From Candidatus Tumulicola scandinaviensis (GTDB lineage: Bacteria; Vulcanimicrobiota; Vulcanimicrobiia; Vulcanimicrobiales; Vulcanimicrobiaceae): 43,392 nt of DNA. Under the pieces are notes generated by a model. That model had not been told where the DNA came from. It saw nothing but the letters and a program-made list of their open reading frames with translations, and made no database searches. Position numbers and translations under genes: made by a program. The stretch is taken from NCBI GenBank assembly GCA_003140835.1, contig PLLA01000085.1, forward strand, positions 55,648 through 99,039, written 5' to 3'. Of the stretch, positions 16,819 through 25,749 are shown piece by piece (the first letter of the stretch is position 1; every line of letters begins with the position of its first letter).

Positions 16819-18159
16819 CTAGGATGAAGATGATCGGACGGGCTCGGACGGGCGTTCCGCAAGCGCCCGGGGCAGCTGCCACCGTGAGTGGATGCCGAGT
16901 TTGGAAAAGATCGACTCACAATGATGATGGACGGTCCTCTCACTCAAGCGAAAAGTGGCCGCAATCTCTCGATTGGGCGCTCCGGCGGCGGCAAGCCGCG
17001 CGACTTCGAACTCGCGCGGCGTTAGCATCGTGGCCAGCCGCTTGTTCACCCGGTCGCCGCTCCAGACCGGGCGTAACGCGTCGATTCGCGCTCCGCATCG
17101 CTCGCGAACCTTACGCGCCTCGGCGGACTGTCCGGCCGCCGAGAGGGCCAGCGCTTGGGCTAACGGCCGGGCCGCCGTCGCGAAGTCTCGTTCGGCTTGC
17201 AAGGCGAGCTTTTTCGCGCGGTCTGGCATTTGGCGGCGGCGAGCGACGATGCTTTCGAAGAGGTCTTGGTGCGCGTGCAAGAAGCTCGACGTTTTCACCC
17301 CGCACTGTCGTGCCATCATGGCGGCGACGCGGGGAAGCTGGGCCGCCGGTCCTAGCCGCGCGGCCCGAATCCCCAGCTGCAAGCTGTTATCGAGCAGCGA
17401 TAACGACTCAAGGCTGCGGTTCAGCAGCGCGTCGTGCTCCTCGCGACGGCCGCGGTGTTCGTAGAGCGCGCAGAACGACTCGACGAGCGGACCGAGCAGC
17501 CACTGTTCAGGCCGCGCAAAAGCAAGTTCGAGCAGGCTGAGGTCGCTGCTCTGCACCAAGAGCGCGTCGTCGCCGAGCATCATTCCGAGTGGAATTCCTA
17601 CGGCGGCAGCACTGAGAAGATGCGCCGAACTGCCGCTACGGATAGCATACAGCTCGCGCAGGAGCGCTGCTGCCCGTTCGAGTTCTCCGGCGGCAAACAG
17701 TGCTTCGGCCAGGCTCACCATCGCGATCGGCTTGGCGCTTCCGATTGCATGTGCTTTTTCGAGCGCGGCGGCAAGTTGTTCGGGTGCTTCGATTTTGCGG
17801 CACGTCTCGAGTGCTTCTTCGAGACATGCGATCGCCAGTGCAACGCTGTCGTCTTGCAGGGCAGCCGTGCCGTAATTAATCAGAATTCGCGCGCATAAAG
17901 CCGGTTCGCCGTGCTTGCGGGCCGCTGCAAGCGCGAGCCCGAACGCCGCGAACCCGTCGCCGATCGCTCTTGCTTTGATGTGGGCGATCGCACGCGCTTG
18001 AAAATAGAGCGCCACGATCTCGTCGTCACCCGATTCAACGATCGTCGCTACCTGTTGCAGCGCGTGCTGCGCCTGCTTGGGAGCATTGCCAATCGCGAGA
18101 TCTACCGCGACGCTAATCCGCGCGCGGAGCGACTCGCGGTCAGGCGATCGAGCGGTCAC
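16819..18159 (-). CDS. LuxR-type transcriptional regulator with helical (TPR-like) sensor region
   Basis: A 446-residue regulator. Residues 1-370 are almost entirely alpha-helical, with Ala/Leu-rich pairs typical of tetratricopeptide repeats (for example ALCARILINYGTAAL and AMVSLAEALFAAGELERAAALLRELYAI), as in the C-terminal half of MalT/LAL regulators. The LuxR helix-turn-helix spans about 379-431 (LTPREFEVARLAAAGAPNREIA, then SERTVHHHCESIFSKLGIHSR). There is no AAA+ ATPase or receiver domain, so activation must be by direct ligand or protein binding through the repeats. It follows the small gene at 18171-18476 after 11 nt on the same strand and lies upstream of the propeller lipoprotein gene (77 nt), a possible target. 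Confidence 0.85.
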   Translation of the reverse strand: MTARSPDRESLRARISVAVDLAIGNAPKQAQHALQQVATIVESGDDEIVALYFQARAIAHIKARAIGDGFAAFGLALAAARKHGEPALCARILINYGTAALQDDSVALAIACLEEALETCRKIEAPEQLAAALEKAHAIGSAKPIAMVSLAEALFAAGELERAAALLRELYAIRSGSSAHLLSAAAVGIPLGMMLGDDALLVQSSDLSLLELAFARPEQWLLGPLVESFCALYEHRGRREEHDALLNRSLESLSLLDNSLQLGIRAARLGPAAQLPRVAAMMARQCGVKTSSFLHAHQDLFESIVARRRQMPDRAKKLALQAERDFATAARPLAQALALSAAGQSAEARKVRERCGARIDALRPVWSGDRVNKRLATMLTPREFEVARLAAAGAPNREIAATFRLSERTVHHHCESIFSKLGIHSRWQLPRALAERPSEPVRSSSS

Positions 18160-18170
18160 GGGTAACGGGT

Positions 18171-18476
18171 CTATTCGTTCGAAACCTCATCGTCGTCCAA
18201 GGCTCGGATCGAACCGATGGCGGACGCGTGCGGCACGCCGAACCAGGATGGGGTTTCTCCGGGTGACTGTCCAGGCATCTCGATGGCATATGGCTGGCTA
18301 TGAACGAGGTGCGCCTCGCCCACGACCAAGCGTCCGGAGATCACATCGCCGCTGGTGAAATGGACGGAAACTCGCCGGCCGAGGAAGGGTCGCAGCTCGC
18401 CGTCTGTCACGACGGCAGGGTTCACGGGCCGGTATCGAGCGCCCCTCCCAGATGAAGCCGCAGAGCGGATTGACAT
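18171..18476 (-). CDS. Small protein of unknown function, divergent from dnaE2
   Basis: Up to 101 residues. The convincing part begins around GELRPFLGRRVSVHFTSGDV and runs through SGRLVVGEAHLVHSQPYAIEM to an acidic C-terminus, a short beta-rich pattern that could be an Sm-like or small barrel fold. The start is uncertain. ATG 18476 lies inside the dnaE2 promoter (it overlaps the base after the -35), and GTG codons at 18425 and 18410 are alternatives giving about 84 or 79 residues. No ribosome site clearly decides it. It is separated from the LuxR gene by 11 nt, so the two are probably co-transcribed. Confidence 0.55.
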   Translation of the reverse strand: MSIRSAASSGRGARYRPVNPAVVTDGELRPFLGRRVSVHFTSGDVISGRLVVGEAHLVHSQPYAIEMPGQSPGETPSWFGVPHASAIGSIRALDDDEVSNE

Positions 18477-18498
18477 ACGAACATATGTTCGCTATTCT
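18470..18498 (+). promoter_or_regulatory. SOS promoter of dnaE2: LexA box inside the -35/-10 spacer
   Basis: The -35 is TTGACA (18470-18475), the box CGAACATATGTTCG (18478-18491), the spacer 17 nt and the -10 TATTCT (18493-18498). From the -35 to the end of the box it matches the imuA promoter base for base over 22 nt, and GCTCCCATGGCA at the start codon is also shared. The ATG is 7 nt after the -10, implying a leaderless mRNA. Confidence 0.92.
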
Positions 18499-18505
18499 GG
18501 CTCCC

Positions 18506-21500
18506 ATGGCAGCACCTGCGTCGTATGCCGAGCTGCATAGCTGGTCGAATTTCACTTTTCTCGAGGGCGGATCGCACCCCGAGGAACTGGTCGACCGGGC
18601 AGCCGACCTCGGTCTGGCGGCGATTGCCCTAACCGACCGCGACGGCCTCTACGGGGCCGTCCGCTTTGCCGGACGGGCCAAGCTGCGCGGCATCGGGGCC
18701 ATCATCGGAAGCGAGCTAACCTTCGAGGACGGCGCCCGCATCGTGCTGCTGGTCGAAGACGAGCGCGGTTATGCCAATCTCTGCGAGTTGATTTCGCGTG
18801 GCCAGCTGCGCGGCCGGAAGGGCGACGCGCGCTTGCAGTTCGACGACTTCGCGGGGCGCGCCGACGGGCTGATCGCGCTCTCCGGCGGTCCGTGCGGACG
18901 GGTGGAACGTGCGCTCGCAAACGACGGTCCGGCGGCGGCCGCGCTCGAAATTCGCCGTTTACGCGAGATTTTCAGCGAACGGTTTCATCTCGAGCTGCAG
19001 CACCACTTAACCGAAAACGATGCGCAGCTCAATCAGCGCCTGGTCGAGCTGGCGCGCGAGTTGCATGTGGCGTGCGTCGCGACCAACGCCGTCGCATACG
19101 CGGAAAAAGCGAACGCCGATCTCGCCGACGTGCTCTGCTGCGTGAAGCACGGCACCACGCTCGAACGCGCGCGCGCGGAGCATTTGCTGCGCCCGAATAC
19201 CGAATATCACCTGAAATCCGCTGCGGCCATGCGCCGTTTATTCCGATCCCATCCCGAAGCGATTGCGCGCAGCGTGGAAATTGCCGAACGCTGCCGCTTC
19301 CGGTTGGAGCGAATTACCGGACAGTTTCCATTGTTTCCGGTGGAAGACGGCAAGACGCGCCAGTCGTACCTGCGCGAGCTGGTGTACCGCGGCGCCGTCG
19401 TGCGGTACGGGTCGCCGATAGAATCCGACGTCGAGCGTCAGCTCGAATACGAGCTCGGCATCATCGCCCGAATGGATCTCGCCGGCTACTTCCTAATCGT
19501 CTGGGACATCGTGCAGGAGGCGATGAAGCTCGGCGTGCTGTGCCAGGGGCGTGGGTCGGCCGCCAACTCAGCGGTCTGCTACGCGCTCGGCATCACCGCC
19601 GTCGATCCGATCGGCATGAAGCTGCTCTTCGAGCGCTTCATGTCGGAAGAGCGCCGCGAAATTCCCGACATCGACATCGACTTCGCGCATCAGGACCGCG
19701 AAAAAGTCATTCAATACGTCTACAACCGCTACGGCCGTTCCAACGCGGCGATGACCGCCGAAGTGATTACCTATCACGAGCGTTCGGCCTTGCGCGACGT
19801 CGCCAAGGCCCTCGGCTTGAGTCTCGAACAGGTCGACGCGCTCGCGCGTGAGCTCGAAGCCAGCGAGTCGCTCGACGACGCGTGTGCCGCTGTCGAAGGG
19901 CTCCCTTCGATCTGTCGTCGTCTCGAAAACTTTCCGCGACACATGGGGATTCACTCCGGCGGAATGGTGCTTACGCGTGATCCGCTGGTGCGGGTGGCGC
20001 CGGTCGAGTGGGCGACGATGCGCGACCGCACGATCATCCAGTGGGACAAAGACGATATCCAAGACCTGGGTTTGATCAAGATCGACCTACTCGGCCTGGG
20101 GATGCTGTCGCTGCTGCGTGAAGCGTTTTCGCTGCACAAGCGCTGTTATGGCACGGATCTCGCACTGCATACGATTCCAGTCGGCGACACGCCCACGTAC
20201 GAGATGATTCAGCGCGCCGATACCGTCGGCGTCTTTCAGATCGAGTCACGCGCGCAGCAGTCGATGCTGCCGCGCATGAAGCCGGTATGTTTTTACGACA
20301 TCGTGATGCAAGTCGCCATCATACGCCCGGGCCCGATTCAAGGGCAGATGGTGCATCCGTTTCTGCGCCGGCGCGCCGGCTTGGAACCGGTAAGCTATCC
20401 GCATTCGAAACTCAAGGCGGTGCTCGAACGAACGATGGGCGTGCCGTTGTTTCAGGAGCAAGGCATGCGGATGGCGATCGAAGCCGCCGGCTTTTCGCCG
20501 GGCGAAGCCGATCAGTTGCGCCGCGCAATGGGACACAAGCGTTCGCGCAAGCGAATGCTCGACATTTATCCGCGGTTGGTCGACGGCATGATTGCCAACG
20601 GCATCGACCGCGCGGCGGCCGAGCAGCTGTTTCACATGCTGGAAGGGTTTGCCGATTACGGCTTTCCCGAATCGCACGCGGCCAGTTTCGCGCTGCTCGC
20701 ATATGCATCGGCGTTCGTCAAATGCCGCTTTCCGGCGATTTTTACCGCGGCGATCCTCAACGTTCAGCCGATGGGTTTCTATTCGACGGAAGTGTTGGTC
20801 AACGATGCGCGACGGCATGGCGTGGTGGTGAAGCCGGTCGAGGTGAACGAGAGTGAGTACTGGTCGCACGTGGATTGCGATGGGGCGTTGCGGCTTGGGT
20901 TTCATTTGATTCGCGGGCTGGGTGAGGTGCAGCGCAAGCGTCTGGAGGCTGCCCTGCGTGGCGGGGTATTTGCGGATATGCTCGCTTTTGCGCAACGAAC
21001 GCAGCTGGAGAAGGAGGCGCTCGAAAACCTGGCGATTGCGGGCGCGTTCTCGCCGTGGTTCAAATCGCGCCGGGAAGCGATGTGGGCGCTGCGCGCCATC
21101 GACGAACGCGAAGCGCGCGGGGAACTCGGTAAGCTGATGGACGTCGAGGAACCGGCGGTGCGCTTCAAGCCGGTCGCGCCCAAACAGGAGACGGCGTTCG
21201 ATTTGTGGTCGACGGGCGTGACGCCGAAGGCCCAGGCGATGGCGCACTTCCGCAAGCAACTCGACGCGCAGCGCGTCATTCCGGCGGCGCGTTTGGCGGA
21301 GATGCCGCCGAACCTCATCTGCCGCGTCGGCGGTCTGGTCATCACGCGCCAGCGTCCCGGGACGGCCAAAGGCTTCGTGTTTCTCACGCTCGAGGACGAA
21401 ACGGGGCTGGTCAACGTCATCGTTCGCCCCGACGTTTACGAACGCTATCGCCGCACGATTCGCAGCGCTTCGATGCTCGTCATCCACGGCAAGCTGCAAA

Positions 21501-21595
21501 AAGAAAGCGGCTGCATCGATCTGATCGCGCACCGCATCCACGCCTTCGACGGCCAAGGCATCGCCAACGGCGTCCGCTCACACAATTTTAGGTGA
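18506..21595 (+). CDS. dnaE2: Error-prone DNA polymerase DnaE2 (ImuC)
   Basis: A 1029-residue C-family polymerase, the catalytic subunit of the damage-inducible mutasome. ATG 18506 is chosen because it follows the promoter directly; an ATG at 18452 would lie upstream of the promoter. The N-terminal PHP domain starts AELHSWSNFTFLEGGSHPEEL, with Trp replacing the second His of the usual HxH, as is common in DnaE2 where this domain has lost metal sites. The polymerase acids are Asp388 and Asp390 in PDIDIDF and Asp527 in KIDLLGLGML. The DnaE2-type motif RPGPIQGQMVHPFLRRR is present, and a C-terminal OB domain (VGGLVITRQRPGTAKGFVFLTLED) follows the helix-hairpin-helix region. imuA-imuB with the same promoter lie 7.6 kb upstream. 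It ends convergent with the gene at 21677. Confidence 0.95.
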   Translation: MAAPASYAELHSWSNFTFLEGGSHPEELVDRAADLGLAAIALTDRDGLYGAVRFAGRAKLRGIGAIIGSELTFEDGARIVLLVEDERGYANLCELISRGQLRGRKGDARLQFDDFAGRADGLIALSGGPCGRVERALANDGPAAAALEIRRLREIFSERFHLELQHHLTENDAQLNQRLVELARELHVACVATNAVAYAEKANADLADVLCCVKHGTTLERARAEHLLRPNTEYHLKSAAAMRRLFRSHPEAIARSVEIAERCRFRLERITGQFPLFPVEDGKTRQSYLRELVYRGAVVRYGSPIESDVERQLEYELGIIARMDLAGYFLIVWDIVQEAMKLGVLCQGRGSAANSAVCYALGITAVDPIGMKLLFERFMSEERREIPDIDIDFAHQDREKVIQYVYNRYGRSNAAMTAEVITYHERSALRDVAKALGLSLEQVDALARELEASESLDDACAAVEGLPSICRRLENFPRHMGIHSGGMVLTRDPLVRVAPVEWATMRDRTIIQWDKDDIQDLGLIKIDLLGLGMLSLLREAFSLHKRCYGTDLALHTIPVGDTPTYEMIQRADTVGVFQIESRAQQSMLPRMKPVCFYDIVMQVAIIRPGPIQGQMVHPFLRRRAGLEPVSYPHSKLKAVLERTMGVPLFQEQGMRMAIEAAGFSPGEADQLRRAMGHKRSRKRMLDIYPRLVDGMIANGIDRAAAEQLFHMLEGFADYGFPESHAASFALLAYASAFVKCRFPAIFTAAILNVQPMGFYSTEVLVNDARRHGVVVKPVEVNESEYWSHVDCDGALRLGFHLIRGLGEVQRKRLEAALRGGVFADMLAFAQRTQLEKEALENLAIAGAFSPWFKSRREAMWALRAIDEREARGELGKLMDVEEPAVRFKPVAPKQETAFDLWSTGVTPKAQAMAHFRKQLDAQRVIPAARLAEMPPNLICRVGGLVITRQRPGTAKGFVFLTLEDETGLVNVIVRPDVYERYRRTIRSASMLVIHGKLQKESGCIDLIAHRIHAFDGQGIANGVRSHNFR

Positions 21596-21676
21596 AGCGA
21601 TAACCCTGGACCCAGCGATGAACAGACAAGGGAGAAGCGGCCGCGTAAAAGCCGCTGAGGTTTATGCCGTTAACCG

Positions 21677-22261
21677 TTAGGCTCTAGTAGCCGCGAGTGC
21701 CTTCCCTGCCACGATGGCTGCGGCCATGGCGAGCTTATGGTCCTGGGTCCATGGCGGTCCGACAGCTTTCCGCATATCGAGAAAATGAGCGTCGAAGCTC
21801 TCGATACGCAACGCCTGGCCTGCGGCGGTAAACACTTTCTTCGGATCGTACCAATAGACGGGCCAGCCGCGGGCGGCGGCAGCGGCGGCCAGGGCTTGGC
21901 GGTACATCACCCAGTCGGCGACGTTGCGTGCGCGGTAGTCGTTGAGGCGTTCGGCAATCGTGGGCGGCAGCTCCGGGCACGTGCGAAGGGCGATGCCCGA
22001 GATCGGCTGCACGGTATTGGCGATGGCGTCGAGTGCAAGTGCTGCGTGCTTCTCTGCCGAAGCACGTACGCGTTCGACCAGAGCTACGGCTTCGTCCAGC
22101 GGGAGCCCCTGGGCTTCGTGGTGGTGGGGAATTGCCGGCAGGTCGTCGTCGACAAGTTCTACCCGGCGGCGGTCGAGAAGCGTCCCATCGCGCGCCACCG
22201 TCATCAGTACCGCCCAACCACCGTGGTCCGATATCCCGATGATGCCGCCGCTCTTCGACAC
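21677..22261 (-). CDS. Conserved protein of unknown function
   Basis: A 194-residue soluble protein. GTG 22261 is supported by GAGGAG 5-6 nt upstream. The N-terminus GIIGISDHGGWAVLMTVARDG followed by LLDRRRVELVDDDLPAIPHHHE resembles the start of an RNase H-like or release-factor-like beta sheet. A helical middle (LVERVRASAEKHAALALDAI) and a C-terminal half with YWYDPKKVFTAAGQAL follow. The HHHE cluster near residue 48 could bind metal. I do not know a function. It is divergent from the gene at 22309 with 47 nt between starts and converges with dnaE2. Confidence 0.7.
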   Translation of the reverse strand: MSKSGGIIGISDHGGWAVLMTVARDGTLLDRRRVELVDDDLPAIPHHHEAQGLPLDEAVALVERVRASAEKHAALALDAIANTVQPISGIALRTCPELPPTIAERLNDYRARNVADWVMYRQALAAAAAARGWPVYWYDPKKVFTAAGQALRIESFDAHFLDMRKAVGPPWTQDHKLAMAAAIVAGKALAATRA

Positions 22262-22308
22262 GATGTCTCCTCTCGTTCACGTCGCCGCTTTCTGGGCTGG
22301 GAGTTTGC

Positions 22309-22869
22309 ATGTCTGAACCGAGTCAACTCTACGCACGCGTTCGCCTTAGTCGCCATCGGCTCGATGAGTTTCTTAGCAGCGCCTTTCCGGATCCAAGCGA
22401 TGACGAAGAAGTCCTGACTTGGCTTTCGAAATCCTCTTACTACGGCGAGCGTTACACACCCGAATCGATCCGAGAGCGCGTCGCGTCGGACTCGACCATT
22501 GGCGCCTGGGTCGACGGCCTCATGGCGCCGGCGCCGCACGGGCTTGCGATGCCGGGTCGCAACAGTTACGACGACGAGACGCAAACGTGGACGCTGGCAG
22601 CACTGGATTTCTCGGAAAACTACGACGACTACGTGGCGGCAGTAGCGATCTTTCGCGAAATCGCGAAGCTCAAAGATCTGACGGGAGACGACGGGCTCTT
22701 AGTCTATGGGTTTCTGTTCGAAAACGAACACGTCGTGGTGGCGCTGCGCGTCGCGATGGGTATGTCAACGTTCTTGGAGAGCTCCGATGTGGAGTGGCTG
22801 CTGTCGGATGCGAACGTTGCGATGGAGGCGCTGATTGCCGAGGGCGCTGCACAGCACGCGGAACCTTAA
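22309..22869 (+). CDS. Hypothetical acidic protein
   Basis: A 186-residue, acidic, soluble protein with no signal peptide. GGGAG precedes the ATG by 6 nt. It starts with a helical region (LSRHRLDEFLSSAFPDPSDDEEV) and contains an aromatic/acidic stretch (TWTLAALDFSENYDDYVAAVAIFREIAKL) and a beta segment (LVYGFLFENEHVVVALRVAMG). The overall pattern resembles the small acidic immunity-like proteins found scattered in bacterial genomes, but there is no toxin partner next to it and the family is not recognised. Confidence 0.65.
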   Translation: MSEPSQLYARVRLSRHRLDEFLSSAFPDPSDDEEVLTWLSKSSYYGERYTPESIRERVASDSTIGAWVDGLMAPAPHGLAMPGRNSYDDETQTWTLAALDFSENYDDYVAAVAIFREIAKLKDLTGDDGLLVYGFLFENEHVVVALRVAMGMSTFLESSDVEWLLSDANVAMEALIAEGAAQHAEP

Positions 22870-22892
22870 CGCTTGTCAACGACGCGAAGTCA

Positions 22893-23207
22893 TTACGTAT
22901 TGCCCGGTGGAAGCGCGCCGGCGTAGCCATCGACGATGATAAGGTCGGTCTCGCTGATCTGTTGACGTAATGCCCTGGCGGGTGCGTATTCCGGCGAATT
23001 CCACCATTCGAGAGCGCGTTCAAGGCTCTCGAACGTCAAAACGACGATGCGCGTGGGTTGCCACGACCCTTCGAGAACGTTCATCGTGCCGCCGCGTACC
23101 AGGTAGCGCCCGCCGTACTGCGCCACGGTGCGTTGCGCCAGCTCCTTATAAGTTTCGTACTGCGTTGGGTCGGTGGTTGCAACGTTGACGATGACGTAAG
23201 CGGCCAT
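22893..23207 (-). CDS. DUF1330 family protein
   Basis: A 104-residue protein matching DUF1330 (dimeric alpha/beta-barrel fold): AAYVIVNVATTDPTQYETYK, then YGGRYLVRGG, PTRIVVLTFESLERALEWWNS and a C-terminal DLIIVDG. The start at 23207 is set by GGAG 7 nt upstream and by the family's usual beginning; a longer frame upstream encodes basic, non-conserved residues. The fold is shared with small monooxygenases and stress-responsive proteins, but the biochemical role of DUF1330 is unsettled. Confidence 0.85.
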   Translation of the reverse strand: MAAYVIVNVATTDPTQYETYKELAQRTVAQYGGRYLVRGGTMNVLEGSWQPTRIVVLTFESLERALEWWNSPEYAPARALRQQISETDLIIVDGYAGALPPGNT

Positions 23208-23320
23208 GAAATATCTCCTGCGGGCGGATCTTGCCCCGCGTCCAGCTGGTGAATTGAGGATGTTTCGCCGACGCATTCCTCAACGCCCATGCGCAGGGCG
23301 CGGCGCCTTAGTGACCTAAA

Positions 23321-24202
23321 ATGTCCTACGTGCAAGCGGCTGCATCCGCCCCGCCCGTCCTCGATCCGTACGCCCTGTTCCTGCGGGCACGGTCGGCGGT
23401 GACCAGCGTGCAGTATCCGCATCGAATCGACTACACGATCGCGGTCAGCGGTAAGGACGGTACGGTCGCGCGGAGCAATCACTATCGCGCCAGCTATCGC
23501 GCGGATGGAGATCAGGTCAACCTCGCGCCGATCAGCGCGGAAGAAGCGGCAAAGCCTCCGCTGGTCCCGCACGGGTTTAACTTTGTGTTTACCGCCAGCG
23601 TCTGCGGCGGCCGGTGCGAAACCGGCAGCGATACGCTCGCGTTTCCGGCGGGGCGTCCGGCGGCATCACCGGATCTCATTGGCGTTCCGTTACTCGCGCC
23701 GACTTATATGTTTGGGTTGACCTACCAACGCCGGGGCGAGCGGAGCGCGCAGATCGTTCCGCCGTCGAACATCCCGGTCATTGCGGTGGTATCATCAAAC
23801 TCGCGTGATTATACAGTTGCGCTGGTCGACTCGCCAGTAATTGACGGCGGTCCCTGCTATCATTTGTGGTTAACGCCGCTTCGTAAGCCGAAGGCAAACC
23901 GGTTGCGCGAACTTTGGATCGGCACGAGCGATTATTTGCCACGAAGGGCGATCGTTGCGGGAAACTTTACCCTCGCACCGTTCGTCGACGTCCCGTGGAC
24001 GATCGACTTTTCCGTCGTACGTGGCGCTCCGTTTATCCGGGACGAACGCGCGAACGCAACGCTCTATCTCGCGCATCGCCAAGTCGTCCGAGACGCGCTT
24101 ATTTCGTTTGAGAACGTCGCGGTAGCCGGCGCGACCATCTACGATATGCCGCTCGTTGCCCCCGAAGCCACACCCACCACCCTTATCGAACCACTTCCGT
24201 AA
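23321..24202 (+). CDS. Hypothetical protein, beta-rich
   Basis: A 293-residue protein, mostly beta strands (for example RIDYTIAVSGKDGTVARSNHY and RANATLYLAHRQVV). A CGGRCETG motif near residue 95 and another Cys near residue 185 suggest disulfides and an extracytoplasmic location, yet no convincing signal peptide is visible. The frame upstream of ATG 23321 contains a stop, so either it has a non-classical N-terminus or the real start is lost. The C-terminal part (TIDFSVVRGAPFIRDERA) looks like a lipoprotein-type beta fold. I do not recognise the family. It converges on the TAP-like hydrolase gene, with repeat copy 4 between. Confidence 0.6.
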   Translation: MSYVQAAASAPPVLDPYALFLRARSAVTSVQYPHRIDYTIAVSGKDGTVARSNHYRASYRADGDQVNLAPISAEEAAKPPLVPHGFNFVFTASVCGGRCETGSDTLAFPAGRPAASPDLIGVPLLAPTYMFGLTYQRRGERSAQIVPPSNIPVIAVVSSNSRDYTVALVDSPVIDGGPCYHLWLTPLRKPKANRLRELWIGTSDYLPRRAIVAGNFTLAPFVDVPWTIDFSVVRGAPFIRDERANATLYLAHRQVVRDALISFENVAVAGATIYDMPLVAPEATPTTLIEPLP

Positions 24203-24219
24203 AGGCGTACGGCTTGGGG

Positions 24220-24260
24220 GTCCTTCGACTGCGGCGCCTCGCGCCTCCGCTCAGGATGAC
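24220..24260 (+). repeat. 41-nt dispersed hairpin repeat, copy 4
   Basis: Central arms GGCGC-CTC-GCGCC. It overlaps the 3' end of the minus-strand hydrolase gene and supplies its last two codons (both Ser) and stop, read on the minus strand as TCA TCC TGA. Confidence 0.9.
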
Positions 24261-25678
24261 AACGCTAAGCAGCGGAGGTCGGGTGCATGTGGGCGCGCGA
24301 GAAACGATTGCACTACGGCTTGCGCGCATTTGGATGCGGGAGCGACGCCGTGGCCGACGCCGCGAAACATCACGAGCCGCGCGTTGGGAAGCATCGCAGC
24401 GGCGGCTTTGGCCCACGGTGACGCAGTGACGGCATCGAAGGTTCCCGAGAGGATAAGGGTAGGAATGGAGCTGCGAACCGGTTCGCGCACCGTCGCGGGC
24501 GCTTTCGGAACGTCCCATTCGCGGCAGTCGTCGGTGACGTACGTAAACTGCGGGGGCTCTTCGAGTACCGTCGACGGGTAACTCGGCAATACGCGGCGGC
24601 CTTTGGATAAAATCTCGGGGTATGCCGCGAACGGATACCACTCGCTGCAAATGACGCCGAAGGTTAGGCCGTAGCCGATTAGGCCGGGCGGCGTGATCGA
24701 CGACGCGCGCGAAGCGGCGATGTGCTGCGGTCTACCGTCGGCGAGTTCGTCGATCCAGGCGGGGACTTCTTTGAATTCCGCCGTCGCAAAGCTCATGCTC
24801 ACGAGCCAGTTCGCCAGCGCGCCGCCGTCGGTCGTAACCGCAACCTCTCCGCCCGCTGCTTGGCTCGGCACGTGCGTCGTGACCGGATGGGATTCGAGCT
24901 TACGAACGAGCGCGGAAAAACGTTCTTCGAGTCGTGGGTAACGCGATCGGCAAATCGGTTGCGCCGCGCACGTCGCAAACAGGCTGGTGAAACCGGCGCT
25001 TGCCTGCGGCCAGAACGCCGGCAACGAGACGAGGTTCGGCGGTTCCGTCGAGTCGAGGATAAGACTGCCAATGCCGGCTGAGTCGATGCGCACGAGATTC
25101 AGCGCGAGATTCGTTCCGTACGAGATGCCGTAGACGTTCCATTGCTGGTATCCGAGCGCGCGCCGCAGATCGGCGAAGTCGGCAGCGTTCTCGGTAGTGT
25201 TATACGCTGCGAGATCGATGCCACGCTCGGCAAGCTGGGCTCGGCACGTACGCGTTGCTGCGACGTGTTCGGCGCGCGTCGATGGTGCATCGTAGACGAC
25301 GCCGACTAAACGCCGGAAGAATCGGTCGATGACCGGGCACGTCAGTTGCGGCTTTGAATAATACGTGCCGCGTTGGTCGACGACAATCAGGTCGTTTCGC
25401 GCGTTCAAACCTTCGCCGATCAATGCCGCGGTCGAAAGCAGTGGAGCGCCGCCCGGCCCGCCGTCGACGTAGACGAGCGGGTCGGCGATCGCGCGTTTTA
25501 CTGCGGGTATGACGGCGACGGCGATGCGAATCGTCCGGCCGTTGCGCAGCGCACGGTTCTCGGGAACGACGAGATATCCGCATCGCGCCTTAACGCTAGG
25601 CGGCAGCGTCGGCCAGCAGCGCGCGGATTCGAAGGCGCCGCGACTCGCCGGCGCACACCCGGCGAAAACGCCGAGCAT
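24251..25678 (-). CDS. Alpha/beta hydrolase with TAP-like C-terminal domain, probable lipoprotein
   Basis: A 475-residue protein of the tripeptidyl-aminopeptidase-like hydrolase group. The oxyanion loop is VDGGPGG (71-77), the nucleophile Ser186 in GISYGT, the acid in SGTFDAVT, and the His in GVGHGVAP near the C-terminus. The family includes secreted exo-peptidases and esterases; the substrate is unknown. Several Cys (for example TCPVIDRF and CAAQPIC) fit an exported enzyme. The first canonical start is ATG 25678, but in-frame codons upstream spell KTSALRGCIPVAIVCC before MLGVFAGC. Together they make a perfect lipoprotein signal, and the start codon that would expose it is missing from the sequence as given. 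The C-terminal LSS and stop come from repeat copy 4. Confidence 0.8.
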   Translation of the reverse strand: MLGVFAGCAPASRGAFESARCWPTLPPSVKARCGYLVVPENRALRNGRTIRIAVAVIPAVKRAIADPLVYVDGGPGGAPLLSTAALIGEGLNARNDLIVVDQRGTYYSKPQLTCPVIDRFFRRLVGVVYDAPSTRAEHVAATRTCRAQLAERGIDLAAYNTTENAADFADLRRALGYQQWNVYGISYGTNLALNLVRIDSAGIGSLILDSTEPPNLVSLPAFWPQASAGFTSLFATCAAQPICRSRYPRLEERFSALVRKLESHPVTTHVPSQAAGGEVAVTTDGGALANWLVSMSFATAEFKEVPAWIDELADGRPQHIAASRASSITPPGLIGYGLTFGVICSEWYPFAAYPEILSKGRRVLPSYPSTVLEEPPQFTYVTDDCREWDVPKAPATVREPVRSSIPTLILSGTFDAVTASPWAKAAAAMLPNARLVMFRGVGHGVAPASKCAQAVVQSFLARPHAPDLRCLALSS

Positions 25679-25749
25679 GCAGCATACGATTGCGACGGGT
25701 ATGCAGCCGCGAAGCGCGCTCGTCTTGGGTTTTTCCGGGCGCGTTCCCG

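Noticed and set aside
21636..21656. Terminator after dnaE2 (AGCGGC...GCCGCT)
   Set aside because: Only a 6-bp stem with a 9-nt loop and no T-run; too weak to annotate.
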